Of a DNA stretch of 64,000 nt, positions 61,784-64,000 are shown in pieces (within the stretch, counting starts at the first letter, position 1; every line of letters starts with the position of its first letter). The translations under genes and the position numbers were made by a program. The notes under the pieces are model-generated. The model saw only the letters and a program-made list of their open reading frames with translations. It did not search any database and was not told where the DNA came from. Origin of the DNA: Diprion similis (lineage: Eukaryota; Arthropoda; Insecta; Hymenoptera; Diprionidae); contig NC_060114.1 in the NCBI RefSeq assembly GCF_021155765.1, positions 13,959,501-14,023,500 of the forward strand, given 5' to 3'.

Positions 61784-62214
61784 GCCTTCCCAGGAGCGAA
61801 ACTCAATCCTGGTCGAGGTATCTTCAATTGTAACACTGTTTCCTTTAACGAACGTCAGAATGATATTTGATCCCCGTTAAGGGACACCGCGCGACTTTTA
61901 TCGGTTGTATTTTATGGTATGGGGCTCGGACTTTTGACGCAATAATTTACTCAGATAAACTCTCGTCGTCGTCGTCGTCGTCGATTTATTGCGCCCTGAC
62001 GATACACTCTCATCGATAACCGGCCCGAGCCTTTGAAAGGCAGACAGCGGACTGCCCGTCGACTGCCATATCGGCCCTCCGACTCCCACCAAGACGACCA
62101 TTCGCCCCCGCCTCTTATCCCCCACGTAGACGATCCCCAGGTTGTGGGCGGGATATTAAATCGCGAGTTTCCGACCTCGCCGTGACTACCTCGACGACGA
62201 TCCTCTGCGTTCCC

Positions 62215-62260
62215 CACCTTATACCTTATACCTTATACCTTATACCTACCTACCTACCTT
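62215..62260. repeat. (ACCTTAT)n heptanucleotide plus (ACCT)n
   Basis: Four tandem ACCTTAT units run into an ACCT tetranucleotide tract. Confidence 0.85.
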
Positions 62261-63224
62261 TCACGACTATGGTACAACGAAAACATATTATTCATATACA
62301 CACTTCTGCACACGAGAAGTACGCCCGGGTTGGTACTCTATGCACTCTCAATATTCACCCCTGATTCACGTCCTCGACTACAAGCTGGGGGTCAACATTT
62401 TTATTTTCATCATGCGACTATAACACTCTTTGTTAACGGTTGCTATGGAATGGTACTAGTGTACAAAGATTTTATTGGTATTGGTTTAGTATATTTGTAT
62501 ACCAAGTTGATAGATTCTTATGATTCTAGGAATTGATCAGAAGTCGTGTTCTTGGTTTGCTTATGTTCTTCGATAGAGCGATGAAAATTCATTTCCAGAT
62601 CCAACGATATTCGAATCCTTTCAAGATATGCGATCAGAAATCTACACCATCGGATAGCGTTGCTTTTGTATGATTTATGCCAGGCTTCTTGTAGACATTC
62701 ATGATTATTTAGCGTTTAAAGTACTTGCGCAGCCATGGATTAGTGGATGTTTCTTGAAACACAGATAATCCACAACCGAGTTTCGAGATTCTTTTTCATC
62801 TTTTTCAATGTTTGGCGAGATTATCACTAGCACTCGTTCATCCTATTGACCGCGAAGTAAGTCTGACCAATTGTACATCAATGAATTGACTCTGAATTGA
62901 ATCGATTAAGTATTACTGCGTCTTTATTGCTATTGTAGAATAAAAAATGTCAAATTGCAAGCACAAAATGCTATAAAGTGGAGAAAAGAAAATAGAAAAA
63001 TGAAAAAAAAAAAAAAAAAAAAAACAAACAGTCACGGACGAATAAGAAGATAAAGAAAGTTTCCAAAGATTCTTTCAGGTCTGCTGTTGGCACTCTATAC
63101 ACAGCGAAAAGAAACTTGCAATTTTTGTCTTCGTCTCTTATATTTCAGGGTAAAGAGAGAGTCGCGTTGGGAGTGCAGGGCTACAGTGTTGAGATCAGAC
63201 ATAGCCGGGTGCGGGAGGAAAGAA

Positions 63225-63290
63225 GAGAGAAGGAAAAGGAGAAGAAGAAGGAGAAGGAGAAGGAGAAGGCGAGGGTGAGGGTGAGAAGGA
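63225..63290. repeat. Purine (GAGAAG)n tract
   Basis: A pure A/G strand with imperfect GAAGGA repeats. The open frames of Lys/Glu are compositional. Confidence 0.8.
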
Positions 63291-64000
63291 CGCGTTTATC
63301 TAGGGGATGAGGGTATCTCTGTTTTCTGTGTAGGCGTAGCCTCCGGGCGCGGGTATCCAATGGGCAGGCAGCCCGCCTCTTGCTTTCCCCACTAGATTCT
63401 CCCGCGAAGATTTATTGAAATTTTATTTTTATGGCTCCGTGAGCTGCTGCCGCCGCTGGTGCTGCTTCTGCTTCTGCGTTTGCTTTTGCTTTTGCTTTTG
63501 CTTCTGCCGCTGATGCCCGGAATGGATTCTACTGTCTTTTATTTTCAACGACGTTTTAATTCAATACCATTTTTACTCGACGTCTCGCGTGAATTTTCTC
63601 TTCCTCTTCCTCTTCATCTTTATCTTTGCCTGCCCCATATCATCATAATCGAAACTTCCGTCGTCTGCGATCTCGCGCTGTACAGGGTATAATTCATCCA
63701 TCGTAAAGGTGCACACACGTCTTGCGGTTACCGACGACTCTTTAAACATTCGTTAAACAGTAAATCAGGGCATAGATAATTTGTTTTACAGTAGCTAAAT
63801 TTTATATCAACCGCGTTGAATCGATTGGCGATGAAGGAGCAGAAACGGTGAAATAAATAGAGAATAGTCGGTGTTTATGGAGAATTTCATGCGAACCCGA
63901 CCAAAGTCTAACCCTCGCCATTACTGATTGTGTTCAAAAAACTTTCTACCATTGTATCAACCCTGAAAAGCACCCTGATTTTTTATTTTTACATTTTTCA

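Larger units (their letters stand above)
61784..64000 (-). promoter_or_regulatory. otp 5' flank and presumed leader/promoter
   Basis: Sequence upstream of the otp start codon. It has a GC-rich block at 61960-62200 with a (GTC)n tract, a (ACCTTAT)n repeat (62215-62260), an (AAGGAG)n purine tract (63230-63290) and a TTTGCT/TTCTGC repeat (63456-63510). The transcription start is not identified and may lie outside the window. Confidence 0.35.

Noticed and set aside
61453..61836. 127-codon minus-strand frame overlapping otp exon 1 in another frame
   Set aside because: The Otp-like MLNNISTGG frame with its phase-1 donor fits the gene. This frame is a shadow ending in low-complexity sequence.
1..64000. 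CRISPR arrays, rRNA, bacterial operons or viral genes
   Set aside because: No regularly spaced direct repeats with unique spacers, no rRNA-like sequence, and no viral or prokaryotic coding pattern was recognised on either strand.

Overview
This is a eukaryotic nuclear window, almost certainly from an insect. It is AT-rich with many microsatellites and long A/T runs, and it holds five spliced protein-coding genes. The insect call rests on gene architecture: a stand-alone peptidyl-alpha-hydroxyglycine alpha-amidating lyase without the PHM half, a single woc/ZMYM-type gene, a Sap47-type BSD-domain gene and an Otp homeobox gene. A hymenopteran such as a sawfly is my best guess, but that is weakly supported inference.

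Layout. (1) 1-9534, plus strand: the 3' part of Sap47, five coding exons, with the gene entering from the left edge. (2) 9535-12700: AT-rich spacer. (3) about 12700-20030, plus strand: woc, eleven coding exons and 1,702 aa, with an acidic repeat-bearing N-terminus, MYM zinc fingers and a C-terminal domain of Crypton recombinase ancestry. A CTCF-like motif lies at its presumed promoter. (4) 21431-22745, minus strand: mRpL19 (mitochondrial ribosomal protein bL19m), four exons, convergent with woc and divergent from the next gene. (5) about 23000-30980, plus strand: Pal, the amidating lyase of neuropeptide maturation, with a signal peptide, a complete set of catalytic residues, a transmembrane exon and a newly recognised alternative cytosolic-tail exon 1.5 kb downstream. 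(6) 30691-37306: low-complexity spacer plus the otp 3' UTR. (7) 37307-61783, minus strand: orthopedia (otp), five coding exons and 300 aa, spread over 24 kb with very large introns that contain several GC-rich islands and most of the repeat elements. (8) 61784-64000: otp 5' flank.

All exon joins were chosen by hand so that reading frame, GT-AG signals and family conservation agree. The four complete coding sequences (woc 5,109 nt, mRpL19 918 nt, Pal 1,659 or 1,800 nt, otp 903 nt) come out as whole numbers of codons. Transcription start sites and UTR exons are not determined.

The genes do not form a pathway. Sap47 (synapse), Pal (neuropeptide amidation) and otp (specification of neuroendocrine neurons in known systems) all have neural roles, but that may be coincidence. 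I found no CRISPR array, rRNA gene or convincing tRNA, and no autonomous transposon. The mobile DNA visible is a set of short palindromic, MITE-like elements, some present in two copies within the window. The most interesting new observations are the alternative PAL tails and these foldback families.
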